A stretch of DNA of 53,689 bases from Seison nebaliae (lineage: Eukaryota; Rotifera; Pararotatoria; Seisonacea; Seisonidae). Of this stretch, positions 1 through 11,832 are shown piece by piece. The stretch's first letter is position 1. The number at the start of each line of letters is the position of its first letter. The notes below the pieces were generated by a model. That model was not told the DNA's origin. It ran no database searches and worked only from the letters and a program-made list of their open reading frames with translations. The DNA lies in the NCBI GenBank assembly GCA_023231475.1, contig JALJEE010001667.1, positions 1 to 53,689 on the forward strand, read 5' to 3'. The position numbers and the translations under genes are program-made.

Positions 1-1490
1 ATGAAATATTAAAAATTTTTCAAATTTTTTTGCACTATCTTTAAGAGCTTGAATAGGGCTATTTTGTGATATCCACCTTTACGAAAGATACTTCATAGGA
101 CAGAAGTTATGACCGGTTTTATAAAAACGTAAAAGTGTCCGATTACTTTAAATTCCTACTGTATTTACTAACTATACTCTAGTTCAAGTAGTTTATATAA
201 CGGTGAATAGATACGGTAGTTATACATATATGTATGTATATAACTAAACGGTGAAAGATCATGCGGAAAGAATTATTCATAATACAATGATATAAGAATT
301 CAAAAGAGAATGTTAGACATTATACAGTGTATACTTCTTCGTTGAATATGCTGTCTCATTTATCACTATCGTTAGCAGCTGCGAGAAGTTTGAGAATATT
401 TCCGATATTTATGAAAATCTCAAGAGGATCCAATTGTTATTTAGATGATGAATTCTTATGTCTTAATTGCGGCAGCATATACTTATCACCACAGTTAACC
501 AATAATGGTAATAAATATTTGATGGGAGATAAACTCTTATCAATACATTAGTTCTCCAGAATTGAAACAATTAAACATCAAAGAAACGAGGATAAATTCA
601 AGAGGAGAAGGAGATACAAAGTTTTAAGTTCTAGAAACGGTATATGAGTTATTCTTGGAATTTGAGTATGAAATTTTGAAACATTTCTCAAAGTGCTCCA
701 GGAGCAATGATCAATAAATTTGTTGATTTTTTTTTCAATAAATTCTCGTAATTAATGTTCTTTCGCCTACTACTAAACTAATATAAATATATTTAATGTA
801 TATATTTTCTCAATTCAATTCTTAATAAATAAGCGAACTATAAAAAAAATTTTCTAAAATCACAATTTTCATAATAATGTTACCGTTGATAAATGAATAA
901 GACCAATAGGCAAGAAGATACTATGTGAATAGTTGAATTTTGGGCTATTTCATTGTTGCGTCAGTTCATTTAGTTGCTAACAATATAAATTCCTTCTATT
1001 ACATATTAACATTTGAGCAATAGTTTGGGTAACACATCATTTCTGTTTGATGATATGCCAGAATATCCTAAAAAAATAAAAGAGTTAATCAAAAAGTTCC
1101 CACTATTATTCCCCAATAAATACTCATAATAATCGTTCACATATTTCCATTCAGATATGAACGACCGTTTTACCCGCAGATTCAAATGGGACCTAGGATC
1201 CTAAGTAATCGTATTTATCTTTCAATTCCGTTAGAATAATTCTTGATTCCATTCTTTTACTGAATTATTGATCATCTGAATTTTATGTAAAGCGATATCA
1301 ATGATGACTCTGGGTTTGAAGTTAATATTTTCCTCATTAATTATTAAAAAATTTTCTCATAATTAATTCAAATAATACATACTCTGTATTATTTTTATGA
1401 TAATCATTATTTTCTCTATGTTATATAGGTTGTAATCCGAGGACTTAAGGTGACAAGAAAAAGGAACAGTATAATATCACGTCTTGGTTA
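1..1490. other. AT-rich stretch, no supportable gene
   Basis: Only short open frames occur here (for example 327-551, which starts with GTG). None has a recognisable domain or convincing splice partners. The 3' part, about 1380-1490, may hold upstream sequence of the orphan gene that follows. Confidence 0.4.
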
Positions 1491-1847
1491 ATGCGAGATT
1501 TTCAGATATTTTCTATAAAAATTTCAACTTTAGATAAAGATTCCAAATTGGTTCCTTATGATCCCATTTTAAAGAATAAGATTGAAGAATCGTCACAGGA
1601 TTTGGCAATTTCTATTCTTCAAGCACAAAAAATCAAATGCATTTGTGCTGACGATGTTAATAAAAAAATTCATTTATATTTGAACATAATCATTAAACCT
1701 AATTTAAATTAGACAAATCAACTAATGGACACAAATATGACAATGGGCAAAAATTGTCGAATTTGTTCTGAACAACAGGAGCTTTTGATGACTACAATTT
1801 TACAAGATAAAAAGTTAGAGATTAATAAAGAAATTAGATATTATTAG

Positions 1848-2328
1848 TTTTGAAAAGAGTTGATTATTCTTCTTCGATGTGTTATCGAATGGATTCCAAA
1901 GAGACATCAGAAACTGAATTCAATGGAAGTTCAATTCCAATCTATATATCGAAATTTAATGAAGTTTACCATTATAATTTAACTACTACGAAAAAACGTG
2001 TTTGATATAGAGATATGTAGTTCCGATAAATTAAATAATATACGAAAAAATTAAAATTTTCTTGCTCGTAATTTTTTAGATTGATCATTTGGTTTTTGAT
2101 GAAAAGATTCCGATAGGTGAAACTATTTGGAAAGATATATCTGATATTGTTGATACTTTTACCGGTTTAATAGTTGGTATATACTTTCCGTAAATTATAT
2201 AGGAAAATTATAATGTTATTGTTTCAGTATATCAAAATATTACATTATCCAAGAACGTAAAAGAATCTATTTATAATTACAATATTTTACCAAATTCTTG
2301 CGATTTATATCCAGCATGTCTATTCTAG
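1848..2328 (+). CDS. orphan protein, three 3' exons seen
   Basis: I do not recognise this gene. Three exons join in frame: 1848-1999, 2080-2176 (after ATTTTTTAG) and 2228-2328 (after GTTTCAG), with a TAG stop at 2326-2328. The joined frame reads through segments such as IDHLVFDEKIPIGETIW and VYQNITLSKNVKE and ends NSCDLYPACLF. It has an N-glycosylation site (NIT) and two late cysteines, so a secreted or ectodomain role is possible. The 5' end is unresolved. Open frames at 1491-1712 and about 1729-1830 (with a CRIC motif) may be upstream exons, but I found no splice phase that links them. It lies at the start of an array of similarly built orphan genes. Confidence 0.35.
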
Positions 2329-3305
2329 ATATCATGAAAGGAATTTTAGAAAAAATCTGACCCTACAAACTGTACGAAAATCGCATATGACCTTTAAAAA
2401 ATTTTTTTTTGTCAATATTGTGTTATATTTAGTATATATTCTTATTTAATTTGCATCATTTCAAACCACATGAAATTCCAGTTAGGTTTTTTATATAAAG
2501 TAGATATTTCTCCAGATAATTCTCCAGTGACACAATAACGTTCAAATCTTGCAATAGTCAATCGTGAATTGATCACTATTTAATATATTAGATAAAACCT
2601 AAATAGTTAGAAGAACCTACTAAGAAGAAGAAATAAGAGAAGAACCTTAGGTTCTTATTATTTATTAAATTACATATATGTAATTTAATATATCAATTCG
2701 ATATCAATATCTCCTCCTACAACTCAAAAATGATGAGCATTACGATTCCAGTATTTAAAAATGAACTGAAATTAGAATATGTTATTAATTAAAGTTAATT
2801 AAATTAATTAATAGCATTAATGCTATTAACGAGAAAAATGTCCGTAATTACTCTAGTTTATTAAATGAAATGAAATGCGTGAGGGAAGTTTAATCAATAA
2901 ATAAAAAAAATTATCCCGAGAGGATTATTAATTTAAATTTAAAAAAAAAACTAAATTAAAGAATTATAATTTTTCGTTACATAATACGTATTAGTAGTAA
3001 TTAAATACTTAATTACTTTTAGTTTTTATTGTAGCTTTGATTTTCTTGAAGATATATCACGTTTAACAAAACTTAACTATTAATAATTTGTTGATTTTGA
3101 ATTGTATGGTTTTCTTTTCTAATAACAAACAATTTTTATTCGATTTTCGCAAAACCGATTATATACAGGCCTGTATATAATATATATATTAGAATTGGGA
3201 GTTGAAAATGAATTATATTTTTTCAAATTTGCTTCTTTTTAATTTCTATTTTTACTTTTTTCAATAATTTCATTATCATAAGAAAATAATTAAAAATTAA
3301 TTGGA
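2329..3305. other. AT-rich intergenic stretch with a 22-bp palindrome
   Basis: No gene is supportable. It contains A/T homopolymers and a perfect palindrome at 2808-2829 (TTAATAGC ATTAAT GCTATTAA). Confidence 0.5.
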
Positions 3306-4174
3306 ATGGTTAATAAGACAATAATATTAAGTATTTGTCAATTGCATATAATTTATGCATTCAATTTTTATGTCTTGAATACCTTCTTATGTCGTATAGT
3401 TATGGGGGTAGAAAACTTCCAATCAAATCTTTTTATATCTTGTGATAGAGAATTACACAGTAAACCACTAAAGAAATGGATGTCTATCCCACAAATACCT
3501 AAAAGTTAGTCTAGGAGGTATTTTTTAAGAAAATCGTTATAAACATTTTTTGACGATAAAAGTATATACTTTAACGTCAAAATTCTAATGACCATATACG
3601 ATGATGAATATTTATCGATATAATCAAATAAACATTATTTTAGACGAAATTGTACGATTCTCCATCTTTCCAACTAATAAGACGATTGGATTGCGCCCTT
3701 ATGGAGTTTATAATTTCATAATTGAATTAATGAGTTATATTTACACATGCAAATAGCATAAATGTAGATTAGCTAAAAAAAAAAAGATTCGTGTTGAAAG
3801 GGTGGATAAACCACATCCTGTGATTTATGAAAAGTAACAATTTCTTCTTTACATACTGAAAAGCAACTTTAAACTTAACCTATCATGTAAAGGTGCGATC
3901 AAAAAACTTTCAAACGGGGCTATGGATTGACTAACAGCCAATGCTATGTTTAGTTCCATTTTACATGATGTGAAAATAACTAATTTTTTAGTATTTCGCA
4001 AATGAAGAACAGTGTTTCAAAATAATTGTCGGGGAACCACCTCCTACAACTAGTGAACCTCCAACTACTGAGTCCTCAACTACAACCATGACAACGACAA
4101 AATCTTCAATTTTTGATATTCATCCGTTAGTATTAACCACTATAGTTTTGATGATTGAAACTTATAATGACTAA
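3306..4174 (+). CDS. secreted Cys/Thr-rich orphan protein A
   Basis: Exon 1 (3306-3504) starts at ATG with a hydrophobic signal-peptide-like N-terminus (MVNKTIILSICQLHIIYAF). It continues with a Cys-x16-Cys segment that ends IPQIPK. A phase-1 intron follows (3505-3643, long for this window), then an exon with an FPTNKTIG segment. A terminal exon after TTTTTTAG near 3991 encodes NEEQCFKIIVGEPPPTTS, a short Thr/Pro/Ser-rich stretch, a hydrophobic segment (HPLVLTTIVLMIE) and stop at 4172-4174. The middle exon near 3770-3835 is uncertain. A Thr-rich stalk followed by a hydrophobic tail suggests an O-glycosylated, possibly GPI-anchored surface protein; this is inferred. Gene B downstream is a paralogue with the same intron phase and exon order. 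No database family is recognised. Confidence 0.45.
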
Positions 4175-4801
4175 CAAATGTAACTAATGCTAGTCATTGT
4201 AAGTTTAGTAATTATTTGAAGTTGACTAACAAATTGTAAGTTTTTTAATTTTTCTCGTTTTCTAAACGATCGATTTTCATTAATTTTTACTCGTCGAAAT
4301 TTTCAGAGCAATATATGCAATATCTTGACATGCAAAATTTTAATATAATCTAATCAAAATAATCATTTCGCTTCCAAGAAGGATTTACTAGGAGAGTGAT
4401 AGTGTGACTAGTAATTATAATCGATACGGAGAAGTTTAACAGATAGTTTATTAAAGCGTAAAAGAATAGAAAGATAGAAGAGTATTTGACTTTGTAAAAG
4501 GATAAATTAAATTATAGGTTTTATATTTAATTATGAGATGAGGTAGTTAGAAAAGGAATTATATTTGGAACGAAGAGACAAATAATGTCATTCTGTGGTT
4601 TTTTTACATTAGAAGATCTCATTAACGCAGAGGAATATGAAAATTGGTTTTTTCTATTTCTTGTTATCAATTTGACATCCATGATATAGGATATAAATAT
4701 ATAAAAGCTCATAATTATGAGTTTGATGTATGAGTTTATCTTTATGTAAAATTTTGAACAGTAATTCTTATATTTATTGTTTCTTACTCAATTAATCACA
4801 G

Positions 4802-5865
4802 GGATTTTCAAGCAGAAAATAAGAGACTTTGTAAAAAGTTTTCGAAGAACTTAAAACCTAAGACCAAAATGATTTGTCCTGAATTAGGTAGAAAATTGAT
4901 GACTATGGATGTAGTGTTCCCGGAAATACCTAAAGGTTAATTTAGAAAATCCACTATTATCCATTATTATCATACTATTCCACTATTTATTTTAGACAAA
5001 CGGATAAGGTTCTTTGCTTTAAACAAAACTTACCTCGGAGAGGCATATTATGAAGTTCAATAATATTTGATGCATCTAATGTATTAAGTGAATAACATTA
5101 AACAGGATAAATGCGGTTTAGGAGCAATCGAATTTTATTTTAAAATTAAGGGATTACCGTTAACATATGAAATGTTCGTGGATTTTACGTTCCTTATTAA
5201 AACGTTTCATTCAAAGGTGTGACTTATCGATGAACTTAGGGAGGGATAATACTCAATGCTTTGTTTAATTCATTTATAACCGGTTAAAAATAAAAAATTT
5301 TAAGATTTTCAGGTCACCAGAAGAGTGTTTTAACTTAAAATATCGAACATCTACTACCACAACAACAACTACTATCACAACAACAACTACGACGATAATC
5401 ACAACTACAACGACAACTACAACGTTAATCACAACTACAACGGTACCAACAACTACGACGATACCAACAACGACAACTACAACTACAACAACTACGACTA
5501 CAACAACTACGACTACAACCACCACAACCACAACAACTACCACCACAACAACTACCACCACAACAACTACCACCACAACAACTACAACAACTACCACCAC
5601 AACAACTACAACGACTACGACCACCACGACTACAACGACTACGACCACCACGACTACAACGACTACGACCACCACGACTACAACAACTACGACGACTACG
5701 ACTACAACAACTACGACCACCACGACTACAACAACTACGACCACTACGACTACAACAACAACAATGACAACAACATTAACATTGGAATATAGCAGTTACG
5801 TTAATTTATTTTCGAAAGCTTGGACTCTCATATTGGCGTTATTTGATAAATCGCAAACTTCCTAA
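4802..5865 (+). CDS. secreted Cys/Thr-rich orphan protein B (poly-Thr mucin-like)
   Basis: This is a paralogue of gene A. Exon 4802-4935 encodes a two-cysteine segment (LC-x14-C) ending FPEIPK. A phase-1 intron (4936-4995) lies at the same place as in gene A. The next exon reads DKRIRFFALNKTYLGEAYY, with a glycosylation site NKT. A further exon after 5115 reads DKCGLGAIEFYFKIKG. The last exon starts at 5313 (SPEECFNLKYRTS), runs through a Thr tract of about 135 residues with a few Ile, Val, Pro and Leu, and ends in a short hydrophobic tail (AWTLILALF) with TAA at 5863-5865. The family resembles mucin-like or GPI-anchored coat proteins. The 5' signal-peptide exon was not resolved and should lie near 4700-4790. 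The tail could be a GPI signal or simply a C-terminus. Confidence 0.45.
5350..5777 (+). repeat. ACN-codon tract encoding poly-threonine
   Basis: A trinucleotide-periodic tract uses all four Thr codons (ACA, ACT, ACG, ACC). It has a few ATA/ATC, GTA CCA and TTA interruptions near its 5' end and subrepeats such as ACTACGACCACC near 5620-5750. It lies in frame in the last exon of gene B. The opposite strand reads as poly-valine, which is an artefact. Confidence 0.85.
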
Positions 5866-6305
5866 TTTGCGATTGCTGATTGTTCAGAAGCCATCATTCT
5901 CTCTCCAATATATTATGTAAACATTCCACTTTATCTTTCTTCTTTCCTAATCAATATCGATGAAAGGAACTTGTTGAGAATCACTCAAGCATGTTCTGAC
6001 ACCTTAGATTGGTCTTTTTAATTGTTGTTTCCAAATTGAAAATTCAACCACAAATTTGAATTAGTGCAAGTAATTTTCAATTTCTGTTACTCATTTTAAA
6101 GGACTATTAATTAGAATGAAAAATTTTAGTGAAATTCTAGTCCAAACAAATTATTTTTATCATTTGTCAGAGGATTAAAACTCGATACGGTTAATAACCG
6201 CATCGCCATATCCATTTTTCCTTTATATCCATATCCTGCCATAATTGTGAGATTATACGATATCTTATGAGAAATACCTAATAAACTTTTTATGTTCAAT
6301 TTCAG

Positions 6306-7069
6306 AAAGGAAATTGTCGGTTAAAAAACTAATAAAATTTATTGCAACTTATTCAAAAGTATCTCAATCTATAATTAATCATATGGCAAGTCCGTCTACT
6401 CTACTTGAGGACAAATTGGATATATGCAAAACAAAATTAAAATTTGGAGTTCACATATTTCTTTTAGAATTATTATCTAATTAAATGGTTTTGATAGAAC
6501 TACACAGACCAAAATAATATGGAGTGGAGAGTAGATCAAGTGAAATTTACTAACGCTACAGCGACCAAATTTGGAATTGAATGTGCCACCGAAATAATTG
6601 CTTTAACAAAGGTTCCTCTCGAAATTTAGATGTTATTTATAATAATTTTTAATCTAATAGGTTCAAAAACTAAATTATGGAAGAGCGTTGCGTTTTCCTT
6701 CATCTTTTAATGGATTTGATAAATATATCGGTATTCGGAAAGCGAAACAAGGTGCTCATCTTTACTTTCAAGATCCCTAACATAACATCTTTAATAGAAA
6801 TTATTGTTGGAAAAAAGAAAAAAAAAATCAATACTAAATTTATCGTCGTAATTTCCATCGTTTTGGTAGTTATACTCTTCATGCTTTACATTGTCCTGTT
6901 AGGCACTTTATTGCCGAAAATATATCTCCTAATCCATTTTAGGATAAAATGTCGAAAAGGAAAACCTAAAAAAAAAAAGAAGAAAAAGCTATTGGATAAT
7001 AAAAAAGCGCTAATTGTTGTAGATAAGTCGAAGAATCAAAAAAAAACGGAAGAATCAACAACAGTTTAG
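6306..7069 (+). CDS. orphan single-pass membrane protein with glycosylated ectodomain
   Basis: I do not recognise the family. Exons fit in frame: 6306-6448 (RKLSVKKLIKFIATYSK..., one Cys); the next after TTTTGATAG at 6499 (NYTDQNNMEWRVDQVKF, sites NYT and NAT, one Cys); one starting at 6661 (VQKLNYGRALRF...); then a short intron to an exon with a basic KKKKK stretch, a hydrophobic helix (FIVVISIVLVVILFMLYIV) and a very lysine-rich tail ending ESTTV with stop at 7069. The order ectodomain, helix, basic tail suggests type I topology. A 45-nt in-frame segment in the tail (about 6898-6942) starts GTTAG and ends TTTTAG and is probably an intron. An alternative splice at 7028 could join the coiled exon at 7311. 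The signal peptide lies upstream, unresolved, in 5900-6300. Confidence 0.4.
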
Positions 7070-7310
7070 AATTAAATTCGTAATGTTAACAAATACAATA
7101 CTAAGATAGGAAAAATCAGATGTTTCAAAAACAGGACAGTTAGTAAAATGAACAATTTTCCCGGATAATTTAGTAGTTATAAATATTTGGTTAAATATTA
7201 ATCCTGAATTCGTTTCATGTTTCCTTGTTAATGATTAACTAATGCAATCAAAAAAAATTTCATCGTACTAAACAATGCTCCAAATTTCTTACTTCTACAT
7301 TCTAAACCAA

Positions 7311-7716
7311 CAGATCGGAAGAGAAGAATAGCGACGAGAATGGAAGTAAAGAAAGTGTAAAATCTAAGGATGAAATACAGGATGAGATACAGGATGAGGT
7401 ACAGGATGAGGTGCAGGATGAGGTACAGGAAGAGGTACAGGAAGAGGTACAGGATGAGGTACAAAAGAAGGTACAAAAGAAGGTACAAAAGAAGGCACAA
7501 AATGAGATGCTATTAAATTACCAGCGTTTATACGGTAAAAGGATACCGAAATTTATGCTTGCCAGATACCTTCGTACTAAGGCTAAACAATTAGCTGATA
7601 AGATAAAAGTGTTAAATGAAAAAATCAAAAATAAAATAATTGAGACAATAGAAGGTGAAGAAGACGCGAACGATCCGGCATCAGCCATTAAAGAGGCAGA
7701 CCTGGAGGCCAACTGA
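7311..7716 (+). CDS. acidic/basic tetrapeptide-repeat exon, orphan
   Basis: An exon-like frame begins after CCAACAG at 7310 and runs to TGA at 7714-7716. It encodes SEEKNSDENGSK, then eleven tetrapeptides of the type DEVQ, EEVQ and finally KKVQ, then a helical, charged C-terminus (MLARYLRTKAKQLADKIKVL). Acidic repeats turn into basic ones, as expected for a helix or coiled coil. It may be an alternative 3' exon of the preceding membrane-protein gene: splicing from 7027 (GAT AA|GTCG) to 7311 keeps phase 2 and yields VVDKSEEKNS. It could also be a separate gene whose first exon I did not find. Confidence 0.35.
7369..7500 (+). repeat. 12-bp coding tandem repeat, 11 units
   Basis: Eleven adjacent 12-bp units follow the pattern GATGAGGTACAG. 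They drift to GAAGAGGTACAG and then AAGAAGGTACAA, preserving the V-Q core of a four-residue repeat. Confidence 0.85.
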
Positions 7717-8648
7717 TAATCGATTTGTTTCAGTTAATAAAGGTTTTTACAAAAAGTTTAAATAAAAGTATTTATTACTTGAAAATTTTAAGTCTTGATC
7801 CCTAAAAAACTTCATAATCTTCCATTACGACATATACTTTTTTCCTCGTCTTATCACTTTATAAGGAAATGAAACCATCTTTCTACCATAGAAACAATGT
7901 CAACTGTCGACGCTATTGTGGTCTTAGGCAACATATTGTCGAAGTACTTTCACTGTTTTTTCTGATCGTGGATGGCGTTCTCCAACAGACTTAAACGAGG
8001 GTAAAATCATCGATGTAGGAAATCCGTTTCTTCGGAACTTGACACAAATCGTTTTGTGCATAACCTAGAAAGTGCTATGTATCATCGTTTACTCATACAT
8101 CTCCCACAACGAAGAATATTAATGTATAACGTATTAATCCTGATGCTTAACTTTCTTTCCAGAAGTCAAAAGTCCGATTTTACCTTTTTCCCGATTACTT
8201 TAGGATGAACAAATGAAGGAAGAATAATTTAGACGACATTTTTTTAATTGAATAAAATTTTACGAAATATTAAAAGTAAACTTTACACATATCAATAAAT
8301 GATATGAAGTGCTGAATGGGAATGAAATAGGAAAATAATGAAGAAAATTCGAAATGTGAACGTCTAATGTTTCTTCATATTCGTCTATTGTACTTTTAAT
8401 ATTTTATGAGAAAATACATCGATGATACTTCTATTTACAAATCATAAGTTCAGAATAAAATAAATTAATATCACAATTCACAATGGTTAATTCTTCTTTT
8501 TTCATTTTCCTTAACTTTCAAATATAATAAAATAGACAAAGAGATCATTAACACCAAACGACCAAAATAATATATATCAAAAGAAACTTTTCGTTAGAAT
8601 TTGTCTTCTTCTAATTTTTAAAATCTTCGTTTCATTTCGGATACACAG
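7717..8648. other. intergenic stretch upstream of CMTR1
   Basis: No confident gene. A slightly GC-richer part (7830-8120) has broken short frames on both strands and may be a decayed element, but no transposase motif is clear. A possible first exon of CMTR1 is the ATG at 8483-8485, immediately followed by GTTAAT. Splicing it to 8649 would give MEGLDEGIGKK. Confidence 0.4.
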
Positions 8649-11279
8649 GAAGGATTAGATGAAGGAATTGGGAAGAAAAAGAAAAATTATGGAAATGATT
8701 TGGGTTTTATCCATAGTGAAAATCGAACAGGTCTCGGTACAACAACAACGAAAGATCATTTAGAAAAACAACCATTGACCGAGTGGAAAGAGGAAGATGA
8801 ACCGGTTAATTTTTCACCAATTCATTTTTCTATCAAAATATCAATTATTTGTCATTAGTTACAATTCGACAAACAGATACAATGGTATCGCAGTGAAGAC
8901 ATTGAGGAAGAAAAGTTTTTAGATTTTAAAAAAGAATTAGAAAATGCAAATGGAAAATTGATGGAAGAGAATTTGTTTAGAGAAGGAAAAGTTTATTCTT
9001 AATTCTTCATTTCACATTTCAAATTGATATTAAGCCAATTACAAGATTGGAAGAAGAGCCCATCAATTGCGATAAGAATTTGTTAATCGATTTACTCAAA
9101 TATAAAGTTTGGATTTTGAGAGTTTTCCGAAACATAAATAATTCTCCAGACGATGTTAGATCCGATTGATAAGAAAAAATGTTTCGAAGCAAGACGTCGA
9201 ACGAATGTCTATGAAGATTTGGGAAAGAGTATTTTTATGAACAGAGCAGCATTGAAGATGTTCGAATTGGATTTGAAATGTTCCCATAATTTAACTCATT
9301 CAAATTTGGAAGAAAATGAAAATAAATTGAAACCATTCTATTTCGCTGACTTTTGTGCGGGGCCTGGTGGATTCTCCGAGTACGTTCTTCATCGTCGTTC
9401 TAATTCCAATTCTAACCACAATTGGTTGACGAAGGGTTTCGGATTTACGCTGAAGTTTCCGTCGTATAATGATTTCCGATTGGAAAAGTTCAGAGCTGCT
9501 AGTACCGAATCATTCGAATGTTTTTATGGTTTATTTACCGTTTATAATTTTCGCTTTTCACTTTATTCTTTCATAAATTAATAGGAGAAGACAATAGTGG
9601 AAATATATTTTTGGAGAAGAATCGAGAATCATTTATTAAATTCGTCGAAAGATATTCAGAGAAGAATTACTGTCAATTATGTATGGCCGACGGAGGATTT
9701 GATGTCTCCGGCTTTGAGAATATTCAGGAAATTATGTCGAAGGAATTGTACACATGCGAAATGTATTTAGCGTTGTCGTTGTTGGCTGATGGTTTCCATT
9801 TTTTTATATGATTTTATGATTTTTTTCATATAATATCATTTTTGTTTCAGAGGGAAATTTCGTTTGCAAATTTTTCGATGTCGTTACAAAATATTCGAAT
9901 TCTTTAATTTTTCTTATGTCACTTTGTTTCGAATCGATCTGTTTATTCAAACCGATAACTAGTCGTCCTGCTAATACGGAAAGATTCTTCATTGGTAGAA
10001 AATATAAAAGAAATTCGAAATTGACACAGAATATCAAAATATATTTGGGAGATGTCTGCAACAAAATTGAACGCGAATATTGTTCGATACGTTTCAAAGA
10101 TGATTTATGTGAAAAGAAGGACATGTCTCACATTCGAGTGATAAACGAATTAATTAAATTTGAATGTTTCCCATCCGCTTTCAACGATTACATGAGAAAA
10201 CATAATGATGAAAGTAATAAATTCACGATTTTGAGTTTAAACAAATTTTTGTTTGGAATAAAAGATACGAATTTTATCGATAAACGCAAATATGAAATGA
10301 GAGATATGGCTATGAAGAAATGGAATATGATTTTAGATAATTCTGAGATTGCCAAAATTCAGAAGAATATTGGAGAAAATCTTACGAATCAAATGAATCT
10401 AGTCAAACTCACAACAATTCCAATATTTAGAGAAATTGAAATATTTTTCGAAAAATTATTGAAGACCAATTGCAAATTGTTCCAAAATAGGAAACCTGAA
10501 AATTTCAATAAGAATGATTTCTTTTATTATCCAGTTTACGATGGAGATTATCGTTTATTGATTAAGTTGGGAGATCAAAAAATTATGGAAAAGACGTTGA
10601 ATAAAAAGTCATGTTGGAGGGAGTTTGTGAATGATTATAACAAAATTGAACTACCCAGGAACAGTTTAATTCTGACAAAAAAAACTCTCATCACTGTGAC
10701 ACATAAATTAAAGAAACGTTCTGGTGTTCAGCAGCCGAATGTTCGTTGTCGACGAGTTTATTTCATCCTTGATATTTTCGTCCTTGGAGGAATTAATTTT
10801 TATGAAATTTACAATCAATTCGAAAGGTTTTGTTTAATTTATTTTGTTTCTAATTATGTCTTCAAAACTTTAGATCAAAAGCACAAAAAATGTTATTGAA
10901 TTGTTTGAATAAACCATCGAAATTTCGTAAAAAACGTATCCCAGACAACTTTGAAACAATTGGAATACTACCTGAATTTTCAAAATTTAATCATAAAAAT
11001 ATCACATCGAAAGAAATCGATCCCAGAAATATTCCTATGTTAGCGAATTATTCAGATATGGAAGATTGTTCAGATATTACATGTGAGAAGAAAGTGACAG
11101 AAATTCGTGCAATGCCAAAAGGTTTTTTTGAGAATTTGTTTCACAAATTTATTTCCTTCTAATCCTCATTAGATTCAGATGTTATCTCTTCATCAAGCGA
11201 AAGAACAGATTTCGATATAAAGACTAAGATGGAATACGTCTATTCAAATTCATTAATTTTACCTCTGGAGGAAAAGTAA
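8649..11279 (+). CDS. CMTR1: cap-specific mRNA (nucleoside-2'-O-)methyltransferase 1
   Basis: The enzyme methylates the 2'-O of the first transcribed nucleotide in the nucleus. Nine exons join in frame: 8649-8804, 8859-8990, 9035-9106, 9150-9528, 9585-9791, 9851-10826, 10874-11121, 11173-11279, plus an unresolved first exon. The order is a G-patch remnant (DEGIGKK...RTGLG), FEARRRTNVYE with NRAALKM (catalytic Lys), the SAM motif DFCAGPGGFSEYVL, MADGGFDVSG (catalytic Asp), NFVCKFFD (catalytic Lys) and CLFKPITSRPANTER. All three residues of the human K-D-K triad are kept. The C-terminal guanylyltransferase-like part is present and divergent. The protein stops at EEK and lacks the terminal WW domain of the human protein. 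The start is uncertain; see the ATG at 8483. Confidence 0.9.
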
Positions 11280-11832
11280 AATAGTCTTCATATCATTTCG
11301 GTTCCGTAAATTAGAATCGATTTAAATGAAAGATAAATTTTTGTTTTGGTTCTTTAGTTATCATTTCTCTTATGTTTTGAAGAGTCGTTTCATTCTTAAT
11401 TGTTTTTCGTGAAACGAAATAAAATATTTGTTTTATCATTTTACGATCAATTAAACGAGTAACTTCTTGTTAGATATAGCAAGTTTTTCTAGAATTTTCA
11501 GTCTAATCTTTTTTATTTTTGGAATGATTATTCCAAATTAATGCAGACACATTGATGAATTCTTATCATATATACAACATACATTACCATGTCATGATCT
11601 ACTCGAAGTTAGGAATCTGTTCCCGCCATAGGATTTATGATTTCAATTTTGACAGTAGTGAATGTGCTATAGTCGAAAAGTCGTTCTCGACATTTGGACT
11701 CGATTCTTATATGTTGTATATATGATAAGGAGCCATAAACGTGTTATGAGCTGAAGAAAATTTGACTATCATTAATTTCTGTTTAGTCAGGAATGTTTAC
11801 TATTAAAATAAAGAAAATACTAAATGAGAAAT
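11280..11832. other. intergenic, 3' of CMTR1 and 5' of the tRNA
   Basis: AT-rich sequence with no open frame of note. AATAAA-like signals occur in the CMTR1 3' flank (for example AAATAAAATA near 11418). Confidence 0.4.

Noticed and set aside
5274-5744. Minus-strand 156-residue poly-valine open frame
   Set aside because: It is the antisense shadow of the poly-threonine exon of gene B, and a poly-Val protein is implausible.
7830-8120. Possible decayed transposase
   Set aside because: The slightly GC-richer segment has short frames on both strands but no catalytic motif or terminal repeats that I could find.
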